Of a stretch of DNA of 64,000 nucleotides, positions 1 through 7,990 are shown in pieces. A program made the translations under genes and the position numbers. The DNA lies in the NCBI RefSeq assembly GCF_036000465.1, contig NZ_DASYFV010000031.1, positions 1 through 64,000 of the forward strand. The letters are read 5' to 3'. The stretch's first letter is position 1, and every line of letters starts with the position of its first letter. The notes beneath the pieces are model-generated. The model was not told the origin of the DNA and ran no database searches. It saw only the letters and a program-made list of their open reading frames with translations. Origin of the DNA: Jatrophihabitans sp036000465 (GTDB lineage: Bacteria > Actinomycetota > Actinomycetes > Mycobacteriales > Jatrophihabitantaceae).

Positions 1-1345
1 TGACGCCTGACGGCGGCGGGTCGGCCCGTTCGGCGATCCAGTCGAGGGCCACGGCCGCGGTCCACGACTGGTTGTGGCTGCCGAGCGGCTCCGCGGTGAA
101 CGGCTCGTAGTACTCGCCGAACGCGAGGTCCCCGAGCTGGGCGAGTCCGGCGGCGCGCCACCGATCGGCCAGGTCGATCTCGCCGCGACGGCGCAGGGCC
201 CAGGCGAAGAGCCAGTTCATGACCGGCCAGTTCGGCCCGCGCCAGTACGCGCGGGGCCGGAAGCCCTCCGCGTCGGGGGAGACGGTCGGCGGCAGGGCGT
301 GGGCGAGGCGCGGATGGCCGGCCCAGCGCGGACCGGTGATGATCGCCTGCTGTCGGGCGCACGCGGCCGCGTCGCCGCCGCACAGCAGGGCCGAGAACGA
401 GGCCAGGGACTCGGTCGGGTTCCATGCCGCCGCGCGCAGGTCGAGGTCGCGGCACCGGCCCGTGCCGGGGTCGATCGAGGCCAGCACGCCCGCCCGCGCC
501 CGCGCGGCCAGGGCAGCCTGGTCGGCCACCGCGTCGGCCATCCCGACCGCTGCGCCCAGCTGCCTGAGCTCCTCGGCCGCGACGGCCAGCAACGCGGTCA
601 TGAACACGTCGCCGACCCGGAAGTCGACGACCGCCGGGATGTCCTCGTCGCGGTAGTCGACCGAGCGCAGCTGCGCGACGAGGTGCAGGTAGCGCTGGTA
701 CTCCGCATCGGTCGGGCGCTGGGCGGTGTCCTCGACCAGCGACGTGTCGTGGCGCCGCAGCGCGACCGGGGCGGCGACGGTGATCGCGGCGTAGGCGTCG
801 TCCCACCGGGGCGAGTTGTCCATCCCCGACTCCCAGCCGTGGTGGATCTCGACGAGCCCGCGACCGTCGGGGTCGCGCACCGTCGCGAGCCAGCGGTGCC
901 ACGACGCGAGCTTCGGCACCGCCTCCACGACGAAGGCCTCGGCCGCCTCCGCATCGCGGCCGCCGGCCGCGCGTCCGGCCTGCAGGATGCGGGCCACGGC
1001 GATGGCGTGGACCGGTGGCTGCGCGATGCCACTGGTGCGGATGCCGGCCGGCTTGGCCGCGACCGTGTCGGTGCCCCACACGTCCGGGCCGGGGAAGTAG
1101 TCCGGGACGTCGGCGAACACGATGTGCGGGATCATGCCGGTCGACCACTGGGCCCGCAGCAGCGTGCGCAGTTCGGTGATCGCCCGCGGCACCGAGACGC
1201 GGGCCAGCCCGATCGCGATGAACGCGGCGTCCCACGACCACTGGTGGGGGTACAGCTGCGGTGCGGCCGTGACCATCGTGCCGAGGTCGTTGTCGGCGAG
1301 CACCTGCCGGGCCGCCCGGGCAAGGCGCTCGTCCGCGGCACTCAC
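1..1345 (-). CDS. ggh: Glucosylglycerate hydrolase (GH63-like), 3' end cut by window
   Basis: Likely hydrolyses glucosylglycerate (or mannosylglycerate), a compatible solute, to hexose and glycerate in the cytoplasm. Read from GTG at 1345, the 448 visible codons cover nearly the whole expected length (about 445-450 residues), and no stop is reached at base 1. Motifs match the actinobacterial enzyme: PHQWSWDAAF with Asp39, GWESGMDNSP with Asp176, and the C-terminal GEYYEPFTAEPLGSHNQSW segment, which contains the predicted catalytic Glu. Spacing of the two Asp residues is close to that of the Mycolicibacterium hassiacum enzyme (from memory D43/D182/E419). A second GTG at 1351 is equally possible as start; no clear ribosome-binding site separates them. 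The gene is divergent from the HAD gene at 1446. A related (alpha/alpha)6 glycosidase specificity cannot be excluded. Confidence 0.8.
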   Translation of the reverse strand, partial: MSAADERLARAARQVLADNDLGTMVTAAPQLYPHQWSWDAAFIAIGLARVSVPRAITELRTLLRAQWSTGMIPHIVFADVPDYFPGPDVWGTDTVAAKPAGIRTSGIAQPPVHAIAVARILQAGRAAGGRDAEAAEAFVVEAVPKLASWHRWLATVRDPDGRGLVEIHHGWESGMDNSPRWDDAYAAITVAAPVALRRHDTSLVEDTAQRPTDAEYQRYLHLVAQLRSVDYRDEDIPAVVDFRVGDVFMTALLAVAAEELRQLGAAVGMADAVADQAALAARARAGVLASIDPGTGRCRDLDLRAAAWNPTESLASFSALLCGGDAAACARQQAIITGPRWAGHPRLAHALPPTVSPDAEGFRPRAYWRGPNWPVMNWLFAWALRRRGEIDLADRWRAAGLAQLGDLAFGEYYEPFTAEPLGSHNQSWTAAVALDWIAERADPPPSGV

Positions 1346-1445
1346 GCGCACGCTGTCGCGGCCCGGATCAGGCCGGCACCGATAATGATCGTCATAGACC
1401 CACCTGCCGATCCTGATCGGAGATTCGTATGGACAGCGTGAGCCG

Positions 1446-2048
1446 GTGACCTCCCAACCCCCACTGGCGGTGCTCTGGGACGCCGACGGCGTCCTGCAGC
1501 ACACGCCCGCCGGCGTGTGGGAGCCGGCGGTCCAGGTCGTCGGGCGGTTCCCCGGCGCGCTCACCGGGGCCCCGATCGACGAGCAGCGGATCCGGGCCGT
1601 GACCCACGAGCTCGGCCTCGATCATCGCGTCGACGACATCGTGGCGGTGTGGTCGACGTTCGACCTGCTGGAGCCGACGCTCCAGGTGCTGGCGATGGTG
1701 CGCGCGGCCGGGACACCGTGCTACCTCGCGACCAACCAGGACGCCTACCGGGCCGACTGCATGCGCCGGAACGCGAGGTACGGCGAGGTGCTCGACGGCG
1801 CGTACTACTCCTGCGACATCGGCGCGGCCAAGCCCTCGGCCGACTTCTTCGCGCACATCGCCGACGATCTCGGCCTCGCGCCGGACCGACTGCTCTTCCT
1901 CGACGACCAACCCGCGAACGTCGACGGCGCCCGAGCGGCCGGACTCGCCGCGGAGCGGTGGATCCACGACGACGGGGTCCCACGCCTGCGCGACATCCTC
2001 GACGTCCACCGCGTACCGCTCTCCACTGACCGGGGACCTCGTCGCTGA
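1446..2048 (+). CDS. HAD-superfamily hydrolase
   Basis: A 200-residue haloacid dehalogenase-type hydrolase, probably a small-molecule phosphatase or dehalogenase. All four HAD motifs are visible: WDADGVLQ near the N terminus (nucleophile Asp and the +2 Asp), YLATNQD (motif II Thr/Ser), GAAKPSADFF (motif III Lys), and LFLDDQPANVDGA (motif IV acidic pair). The cap appears to be the small helical C1 type inserted between motifs I and II. GTG start at 1446 places motif I at residues 11-16. The substrate cannot be read from sequence. It is transcribed away from the glucosylglycerate hydrolase and ends 43 bp from the convergent GH99-like gene. Confidence 0.85.
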   Translation: MTSQPPLAVLWDADGVLQHTPAGVWEPAVQVVGRFPGALTGAPIDEQRIRAVTHELGLDHRVDDIVAVWSTFDLLEPTLQVLAMVRAAGTPCYLATNQDAYRADCMRRNARYGEVLDGAYYSCDIGAAKPSADFFAHIADDLGLAPDRLLFLDDQPANVDGARAAGLAAERWIHDDGVPRLRDILDVHRVPLSTDRGPRR

Positions 2049-2091
2049 AGGTGAGCGCCGTTGTCCGCGCCGGCCTACGACCGCCTCCGAA

Positions 2092-3228
2092 TCAGCGGCC
2101 GGTGGCCACGATCGAGTGCAGCATGGTCAGTTCCTGCGAGCCGTACCGGGTCATCGGAGTGATGTAGCTGCCCTCGGTGACCTCGTTCCAGCTGATGAGG
2201 CCCCAGTCGTCCGGGTGGGTCGCGAGGTTGCCGTCGAACACGGAGCGCAGCGTCTGCCCACCCTTGCGCGGGACGCAGGACGTACCGCCGGCGAGCTGCT
2301 TGTCGTAGCCCGGGATGAACGGGGCGACCCAGACCTTCGCGCTGCCGTCGGCGTTGTGGGGGCTTGATCGCACGGCACTCGCGAGCGCGGCGAGCTGCTG
2401 GAACGACTGCGGATTGGTGTACGGATTCTGCGAGGACCAGTAGTACGCGTCCCCTTCCAGATAGGGCGCGCGGCTGGTCGACCACGTGGTCTCGTCCCCG
2501 AGGATCCGCAGCGAGCCGCGGAAGGCCGAACTCACCGTCGCCAGCGTCGAGACCGGGTACTTCCGGCTGCCCTGCCAGATCACGGTGGGACGGCTGCTCT
2601 GCTGCCGGTCGAACGCCGGTTCGCGGCCGTACTTCTGGACGAAGTACCGCAGGTCGTTGACGATCGCGGTTGTGCTCAACACGGTGGCGGAGGCCTTGTA
2701 GCTCAGCCAGAGGCTGAAGGGGATGCCCTGGGCGTTCACCTTGTGCACCGCATCGACCAGCGCCTGCAGTCGCGCGCTGTACGGGGTGCTCGTGACGGTC
2801 TGGCCGGTCGCCCCGGACCCGGCCCAGTTGACCGCGAAGCCGGTGAGACCGGCCGCGGCCGCCCGCCGGACGTCCGTCTCGATGACTCCGGGGTCGTCCT
2901 GGCTGTACAGCTTGGCCGGGACGTCGGTGAGCTGGTTGCCGGTGTAGAGCGACTTCGGGTGGCAGCCGGCGGCATCCAGCGTCGCAGGCAACGGCAGAGG
3001 GCTCGCGGTCGCGGGGTAGTGCGAGCCGAGCGAGCTCTTCCAGTGGTTGAGGCTCCACCACAGGTAGTAGTAGGCGAAGACGCGAGGGTGCGTCACGGTG
3101 GTCGCCTGGGCCCCCGCGGACGTCGGCGTCGCGGCCGAGGCCAACGGGACGAGGGTCAGCAGCGCGGCCAGGGTGCAGGCCAAGCGCTTCGAGTGGGACA
3201 TACGGCGCGACGGGGCTCTGTGCTTCAT
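2092..3228 (-). CDS. Secreted GH99-like glycoside hydrolase
   Basis: A 378-residue secreted enzyme related to the GH99 / WbsX-type endo-alpha-mannosidase fold. The start ATG at 3228 follows AAGGA by about eight bases. The N terminus (MKHRAPSRRMSHSKRLACTL) leads into a hydrophobic signal segment ending near the ASA/AGA residues. The mature part begins VFAYYYLWW, typical of GH99-like proteins. It contains PGVIETDVRRAAAAGLTGF, and near the C terminus ISWNEVTEGSYITP, where Glu349 and Glu352 match the paired catalytic glutamates of GH99 (WNExxEG). The open frame continues upstream to 3369 but that extension is Arg/Gly/Pro-rich and unlike protein. The true polysaccharide substrate is unknown; bacterial mannan or a related glycan is inferred. 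Confidence 0.8.
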   Translation of the reverse strand: MKHRAPSRRMSHSKRLACTLAALLTLVPLASAATPTSAGAQATTVTHPRVFAYYYLWWSLNHWKSSLGSHYPATASPLPLPATLDAAGCHPKSLYTGNQLTDVPAKLYSQDDPGVIETDVRRAAAAGLTGFAVNWAGSGATGQTVTSTPYSARLQALVDAVHKVNAQGIPFSLWLSYKASATVLSTTAIVNDLRYFVQKYGREPAFDRQQSSRPTVIWQGSRKYPVSTLATVSSAFRGSLRILGDETTWSTSRAPYLEGDAYYWSSQNPYTNPQSFQQLAALASAVRSSPHNADGSAKVWVAPFIPGYDKQLAGGTSCVPRKGGQTLRSVFDGNLATHPDDWGLISWNEVTEGSYITPMTRYGSQELTMLHSIVATGR

Positions 3229-3430
3229 GGGATGCGTCCTTCGGGTCGGCGCAGCCCGTCCCGGTCGACGGCCCGCGCGTGGGCTCCCCCTCGAAGCCGG
3301 CACCCCGAGCCGACCGCAGAGACCATAACCCGGCGGTGGCGCCCGGCCAAAGGTCGCGGTGAATGCCACAGGATCGTGGGGATACCGCGGGGATCTTGTC
3401 GCCGGTCACGCCCGCGCGTTGGATGGGTCC

Positions 3431-3859
3431 ATGAAGCCGAATCGCTCCATCCCGGCGGCGACGGTCATCCCGGTGCTGACCTACCCGGACGTACGGGCGG
3501 CGGTGGCCTGGCTGGCGGCGTCATTCGGCTTCGTCGAGCGCGTCCGGATCGGCGTCGACCACCGGGCGCAGCTGTCGGTCGGCGATGCGGCGGTGATCGT
3601 CGCCGACGCCGGGGGCGATCGACGGCCACCCGAGGCGCACGCCGTGACGCAGTCGGTCATCGTGCGCGTCGCCGATGTGCGCGCCCAGCGGGACCGGGCC
3701 GCGGGGCAGGGGGCGGAGATCGTGATGGAACCGACCGACTTCCCGTACGGCGAGCGGCAGTGCGGCGTCCGCGATCCGTGGGGACATCACTGGACGTTCT
3801 CGCAGACGCTCGCCGACGTGGCCCCGGAGGACTGGGGCGGCGAGACCGTCACGCCCTGA
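3431..3859 (+). CDS. VOC (glyoxalase/bleomycin resistance) family protein
   Basis: A 142-residue vicinal-oxygen-chelate protein. It opens with the usual strand TVIPVLTYPDVRAAVAWLAASFGF and ends with the DPWGHHWTFSQTL signature, where His and downstream acidic residues normally bind a divalent metal. This subfamily (often annotated glyoxalase or PhnB-like) has no fixed substrate; fosmycin/bleomycin-type resistance or isomerase activity would be guesses. The start ATG at 3431 is preceded by GGATGG. The 3' end overlaps the convergent 49-residue membrane protein by 11 bp. Confidence 0.8.
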   Translation: MKPNRSIPAATVIPVLTYPDVRAAVAWLAASFGFVERVRIGVDHRAQLSVGDAAVIVADAGGDRRPPEAHAVTQSVIVRVADVRAQRDRAAGQGAEIVMEPTDFPYGERQCGVRDPWGHHWTFSQTLADVAPEDWGGETVTP

Positions 3860-3998
3860 AGGTGCGGCGCCCCGGGGCAGGAGAGCGGCGCGGCCGGTGC
3901 TCGAGCGCTTCGGTCTCGACCTCGTAACCGAGATACAGAGCGACCGTCAGCCAGGCCGCGGCCGCGATGATCGCCAGCGTCAGCAGCACATCACCCAT
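3849..3998 (-). CDS. Small single-pass membrane protein (49 aa)
   Basis: A short gene encoding MGDVLLTLAIIAAAAWLTV followed by ALYLGYEVETEALEHRP and a basic C-terminal tail. One transmembrane helix spans roughly residues 4-26. It has one of the strongest ribosome-binding sites in the window: AGGAGG seven bases before the ATG at 3998. Third codon positions are G/C-rich. Its promoter region is shared with the divergent TetR gene and contains two palindromes (4018-4031, 4040-4055), so it is the obvious regulatory target of that repressor. The function is unknown; no family is recognised. It overlaps the end of the VOC gene on the other strand by 11 bp. Confidence 0.65.
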   Translation of the reverse strand: MGDVLLTLAIIAAAAWLTVALYLGYEVETEALEHRPRRSPAPGRRTFRA

Positions 3999-4017
3999 GA
4001 GGGGGACCTCCTTGATT

Positions 4018-4055
4018 GCGTACTTGTACGCTAGAAGTGTGCGTACGCGTACGCA
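4018..4055. promoter_or_regulatory. Double palindromic operator for the TetR regulator
   Basis: Two dyads made of the same half-site lie in tandem between the divergent small membrane gene and the TetR gene. The first is GCGTAC-TT-GTACGC at 4018-4031. The second is the 16-base perfect palindrome TGCGTACGCGTACGCA at 4040-4055. The dyad centres are about 23 bp apart, roughly two helical turns, as in TetR-family operators bound by two dimers. Position (30 bp before the TetR ATG, 20 bp before the small gene) implies control of both genes. Confidence 0.75.
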
Positions 4056-4084
4056 AGTAGGAACTCGTTAGGTAACCTCGGGGG

Positions 4085-4675
4085 ATGACCTCCGCGCGCG
4101 CCCCCCGGGGCACGGTGACCCGGGCCCGGGTGGTCGATGCGGCCAGCCGGCTCATCGCCGCCGAGGGGTACGAGAACGTCACGATGCGGGGCCTGGCGAG
4201 CGAGCTCGGCGTCGCGCCGATGTCGCTGTACCGCCACGTGGCCAGCAAGGACGACCTGCTCGACGAGGTCGTCGACCGGCTGCTTTCCGAGCGGTGGCGG
4301 CCCCGCTCGCGGGAGTCCAACTGGCGCAGGTGGATGACCGAGGCCGCTGACAACCTTCGGGCACTGCTCGTGGAGCAGCCGGCGGCACTGCACGTCTTCC
4401 TGAGCCATCCCGTCGTCTCGCCGGCCGCGCTCGAGCGGATGGAGGCGATGATGCGGGTGCTACGTCGGGTGCTCGGTGACGACGGCCAGGTCATCGACGC
4501 CTGGGCCGCCGTGCAGATGTACACGATCGGGTTCGCGGCGCTGGAGGCCTCGCGCGAGCAGCGACCGGACGTCGGTGTGCCGAGTTCCGAGGTGGCCGGG
4601 ATGCTGGCCGGCTTTGCGACGCCGCATCAGTTCTCGGTCGGGTTGCGCTACCTGCTCGACGGAATCGAGCCCTGA
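4085..4675 (+). CDS. TetR-family transcriptional regulator
   Basis: A 196-residue TetR repressor. The DNA-binding domain is at residues about 12-60: VVDAASRLIAAEGYENVTMRGLASELGVAPMSLYRHVASKDDLLDEV, with the recognition helix at VAPMSLYRHV. The C-terminal part (ALHVFLSHP, MEAMMRVLRRVLGDD) resembles TetR_C ligand domains of the TetR/ActII-TcmR type. The ATG at 4085 follows CTCGGGGG. It probably represses itself and the divergent 49-residue membrane protein through the palindromes at 4018-4055. The inducer is not predictable. It ends seven bases from the convergent phospholipase D-like gene. Confidence 0.9.
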   Translation: MTSARAPRGTVTRARVVDAASRLIAAEGYENVTMRGLASELGVAPMSLYRHVASKDDLLDEVVDRLLSERWRPRSRESNWRRWMTEAADNLRALLVEQPAALHVFLSHPVVSPAALERMEAMMRVLRRVLGDDGQVIDAWAAVQMYTIGFAALEASREQRPDVGVPSSEVAGMLAGFATPHQFSVGLRYLLDGIEP

Positions 4676-4681
4676 GGGCGG

Positions 4682-6262
4682 CTACCGCTCGGTGCGGGGA
4701 TCGGGCCAGACCGTCCGCAGCACCGTCTCCTTCGGCTCGAAACCGTCGGGGAAGCCGGCCTGCCGCCAGGTCGACCAGGGCAGGCCGTCCGGCACCCATT
4801 CCATGCGCCAGATGCCGAGCGCCAGCTCGAGATCGTCAAGCGCCTTGTCGAGATCGGGGTTGATCGGTGCGCGCAGGTGCTCGGCCCAGACCTGCTTGCG
4901 CAGATCGCGCACGAGGTCGGTCGCGGTCTCGACGGCGGTGCTGATCTCGCTGTCGGTGCCGCCCATCGAGCGGCTGAACATGTTGGCCGAGCCGATGCAG
5001 GCGAACCGGTCGTCGACGAGCACCAGCTTGGCGTGCACGGTCAGGTGCTCGACCCGGTGGACGGCGAAGTTCTCCGCGTGCTCGCCGTTGAGCCGGTCGA
5101 CCACCTTCTCCTGCAGGTCGTCGTTCAGGTCGGAGTTGATCTGGCGCAGGTACAGCCCGGGGTCCTCCGGATCGCGCACGCCCGAACCGACGAGCACCAC
5201 CTTGACGCCGCGCTTCGCGGCCGCGCGCAGGTGCGGGTACAGCTCGTACTCGTCGTCGCCGCCGAGGAACTCCTCGAGGTACTGGTCCTCGAGGTAGATG
5301 TAGGTCCGCGCCGACCCGAGGGCCTGCACGAGCGTCTCGTGGATCTCCTGCAGGCCGTCCTCGGGCAAGGAGTCCCAGGTGCGGCGGCGCGGCGGGATGA
5401 CGGAGTCGACCTTGCGGGCCGACACCGAGCGCATGACCCGCACCGAGGTGTCGGGCGTGGGCACCGGCGCCTGCGGCCTGGCCTCGTCGAGCGTCGGCGC
5501 CGGGTGCCGCGGGTTGAGCGGGTAGAGGCGCACCGGCGGCCGGGGCGGGAACAGCTGGTGCGGCGCCCTGCGGGGAAACATCTTGAGCGGCAGGGTCGAG
5601 GCCTCGGCCCAGCGCTGCGCGAGGATCGCGTGCACCCGGTTCGCGGCCGGACCGCGCAGCCGGCAGCCGCAGTCGTGCCAGCCCCAGCGCTCACCGTCGA
5701 GTTCGAGGGTGTCGTGCGGGTCGCCGTCGTAGCGGTCGTCGGTGAGGTCGATGCCGTTCACGAACGCGGTCAGCTGGCCGCCGCGGTCGATGACGACGAC
5801 CTTCTGGTGGTTCGAACCGAGCAGCGGGCCCGACCAGTCGAGCAGCACCGACTTGGCCAGCGGGCCCTTGCGACCCGTCCACCCGTCGGGACGCCAGTGC
5901 CGCATGCGATCGGCACTGCGGACGCTGCCGCGGAAGCCGGCCAGCGAGGCGACCGGCACCGAGCGCGCCGGGATCTTGCCGGCGATCAGCACCCGCACCT
6001 CGCCGCCGGCAGCCGCGATCTCGGCCAGCCGTCCGCCGAGCGGGCGGTAACCGGCGTCGCCCTCGCGCAACCCGGTGAGATCCAGACCGGCCTCGACCTC
6101 GAGGCCGGCGATCTGCACGCTGTCGCCGCGGCCGAGGCCCTCGAGGGCCTCGTCCAGGACGGCGAAGTAGGTCTTGCCGTCGACGAGCGGAGTCCACTCG
6201 GTGTCACCGACGAACGTGGGGCAGCCGTCGGTCGATTCGGGGAAGTAGGCGAGCTCAGGCAA
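4682..6262 (-). CDS. Phospholipase D-like protein (two HKD motifs)
   Basis: A 526-residue cytosolic-looking protein of the PLD superfamily, which cleaves or transfers phosphodiester bonds through paired HKD motifs. The first motif is SNHQKVVVIDRG (about residue 190) and the second is TVHAKLVLVDDRFACIGSAN (about residue 415), so both halves of the active site are intact. There is no signal peptide. The best start is TTG at 6262, inside the last codons of the upstream MFS gene, with GAGGA about ten bases before it; this removes an implausible Arg/Ser/Pro-rich extension. The eight-base overlap suggests translational coupling to the exporter. Cardiolipin synthase, phospholipase or nuclease activity are all possible. 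Confidence 0.85.
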   Translation of the reverse strand: MPELAYFPESTDGCPTFVGDTEWTPLVDGKTYFAVLDEALEGLGRGDSVQIAGLEVEAGLDLTGLREGDAGYRPLGGRLAEIAAAGGEVRVLIAGKIPARSVPVASLAGFRGSVRSADRMRHWRPDGWTGRKGPLAKSVLLDWSGPLLGSNHQKVVVIDRGGQLTAFVNGIDLTDDRYDGDPHDTLELDGERWGWHDCGCRLRGPAANRVHAILAQRWAEASTLPLKMFPRRAPHQLFPPRPPVRLYPLNPRHPAPTLDEARPQAPVPTPDTSVRVMRSVSARKVDSVIPPRRRTWDSLPEDGLQEIHETLVQALGSARTYIYLEDQYLEEFLGGDDEYELYPHLRAAAKRGVKVVLVGSGVRDPEDPGLYLRQINSDLNDDLQEKVVDRLNGEHAENFAVHRVEHLTVHAKLVLVDDRFACIGSANMFSRSMGGTDSEISTAVETATDLVRDLRKQVWAEHLRAPINPDLDKALDDLELALGIWRMEWVPDGLPWSTWRQAGFPDGFEPKETVLRTVWPDPRTER

Positions 6263-7835
6263 CGGAGGCTTCCTCGCCGTGGCCGGCGAAGTCCTGCTGC
6301 CGGATGGTGAAGAACGCGACGACGCCCGCCGCGAGAACGATGGCGGCCGCGACCACGATGATGCGGTCGAGGCCGGAGGTGAACGCGCTCTTGGTGATCT
6401 CACCGAGCCGGCCCCGGGCGGACGCCGGCACGGCCTGGGCGAGCTTGCCGATCGTCCCCGACTGCACCGCGGTCGCGATCTCGCGGCCGCGCCCGGCCAG
6501 CGCCGGCACGCCGCGCACGTGCGCCAGCACCGCGCTGGTGACCGCGCTCGAGAACACCGTGCCGAGCAGGGCGATGCCGGTGGCGATACCGACCTGGCGG
6601 AAGGTCGAGTTGATGCCTGACGCCATGCCGGCCCGCTGCGGCTGGACGACGCCGATGGCCGTCGAGGCGAGTGGGGGATTGACCAGCCCGACCCCGGCGC
6701 CGGCGACGATCAGCCCGGGGACCAGGTGGGTCCAGGTGGTGTTCGCGTCCAGGCCGGTCATGAGCAGCAGCCCGACGCCGACGAGGATCAGGCCCGGTGC
6801 GATGAGGAAGCGGATCGGCACGTGCGAGGTGAGCCGACCGGCGACGGTCGAGGTGACCAGGATGCCGCCGGACAGCACCAGCAGGCGCAGTCCGGTGCCG
6901 AGTGCGTCGTAGCCGAGGACGTCCTGGATGTAGAGGACGAGGTAGAGCAGCAGCGCGAAGATCGACGCGCTTAGCCCGAACGCGGCGACCGCCCCGCCGG
7001 TGAAGGTCGGCTTGCGGAACAGCGCGAGGTCGAACATCGGCGACGAACCCTTGGCCTCGACCGCGACGAACGCGATCAGCAGCACCGCGGCGGCGATCAG
7101 GCAGCCGACCACCCGGGCGTCGCCGAAGCCGCGCTGGTTCGACTCGATGAGTCCGTAGACGAGGCTCGCGAGGGCGAGGGTGAACAGGGCGAAGCCGGCC
7201 CAGTCGGGGCGGCGGGCGTGCGGTGCCCTCGACTCCGACACCCGCAGGACGCACAGCACAACCGCGACCACGCCGATCGGCAGGTTGACCAGGAAGATCC
7301 AGCGCCAGGACAGCCCGGAGGTCAGCACGCCGCCCAGCAGCGGGCCGACGGCGACGGCGAGCCCGGTGATCGCGCCCCAGATGCCGAACGCGACGCCGCG
7401 ATCCTTGCCGCGGAACGCGTCGGCCAGCAGGGCCAGCGACACCGAGAACATGATCGCGCCGCCGATGCCCTGGACAGCGCGGGAGAGCTGCAGCGTCAGG
7501 GTGTTGGGCGCCGACCCGCACAGCAGCGATGCGATCGTGAACACGCTCAGGCCGATGACGAACAGCCGGCGGCGGCCGAACAGGTCGGCCAGGCTGCCCG
7601 CGGTGAGCAGCAGCGCAGCGAGGGTGAGGGCGTAGGCGTCGACGACCCACTGCAGGTCGGAGAAGCTCGAGTGCAGCGCCGTCTGGATGTCGGGCAGCGC
7701 GACGTTCACGATGGTCACGTCGAGCAGCAGCATGAAGGTGCCGAGGCAGACGGTGACGAGCGTCCACCACTTGTGCGGCTCCGGGCCGGCGGTCCGTCGG
7801 GAATCGCGGACAGCGGCATCGTTCGATCGGGTCAC
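6255..7835 (-). CDS. MFS transporter, DHA2/EmrB-QacA type (14 TM)
   Basis: A 526-residue proton-driven drug or metabolite exporter of the DHA2 family in the cytoplasmic membrane. Diagnostic pieces are TFMLLLDVTIVNVALPDIQ (TM1 with motif D1), GSLADLFGRRRLFVIGL (motif A) and GPLLGGVLTSGLSWRWIFLVNLP (motif C and end of TM5). The hydrophobic profile gives about fourteen helices. The start is GTG at 7835 with CTGGGAG before it. The last codons overlap the TTG start of the PLD-like gene. The substrate is unknown. Confidence 0.9.
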   Translation of the reverse strand: MTRSNDAAVRDSRRTAGPEPHKWWTLVTVCLGTFMLLLDVTIVNVALPDIQTALHSSFSDLQWVVDAYALTLAALLLTAGSLADLFGRRRLFVIGLSVFTIASLLCGSAPNTLTLQLSRAVQGIGGAIMFSVSLALLADAFRGKDRGVAFGIWGAITGLAVAVGPLLGGVLTSGLSWRWIFLVNLPIGVVAVVLCVLRVSESRAPHARRPDWAGFALFTLALASLVYGLIESNQRGFGDARVVGCLIAAAVLLIAFVAVEAKGSSPMFDLALFRKPTFTGGAVAAFGLSASIFALLLYLVLYIQDVLGYDALGTGLRLLVLSGGILVTSTVAGRLTSHVPIRFLIAPGLILVGVGLLLMTGLDANTTWTHLVPGLIVAGAGVGLVNPPLASTAIGVVQPQRAGMASGINSTFRQVGIATGIALLGTVFSSAVTSAVLAHVRGVPALAGRGREIATAVQSGTIGKLAQAVPASARGRLGEITKSAFTSGLDRIIVVAAAIVLAAGVVAFFTIRQQDFAGHGEEASVA

Positions 7836-7938
7836 GTCAACTCCCAGCAGAGGCGGCGCGATCGTTGCGAGTTCAAGCGCCCGGGTGGTCGGACGGTACC
7901 CGTCGCGGGGCGCCGACTACCGCCCGTGCGACGCAGTC

Positions 7939-7978
7939 GTTCCCGCTCGGCCGGCCCGGTGCTCGGCCGAACGGGAAC
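7939..7978 (-). terminator. Hairpin terminator of the GH15 gene
   Basis: A 15-bp stem with a single mismatch (arms 7939-7953 and 7964-7978, ten-base loop) lies 12 bases beyond the stop codon of the GH15 gene on its strand. No long U-tract follows, as is common in actinobacteria. It separates the GH15 gene from the MFS-PLD pair. Confidence 0.7.
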
Positions 7979-7990
7979 AACTCGGACGTT

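Noticed and set aside
74..1441. Long open frame opposite the glucosylglycerate hydrolase
   Set aside because: Arg/Gly/Val-rich antisense shadow; the opposite strand encodes a protein with clear catalytic motifs.
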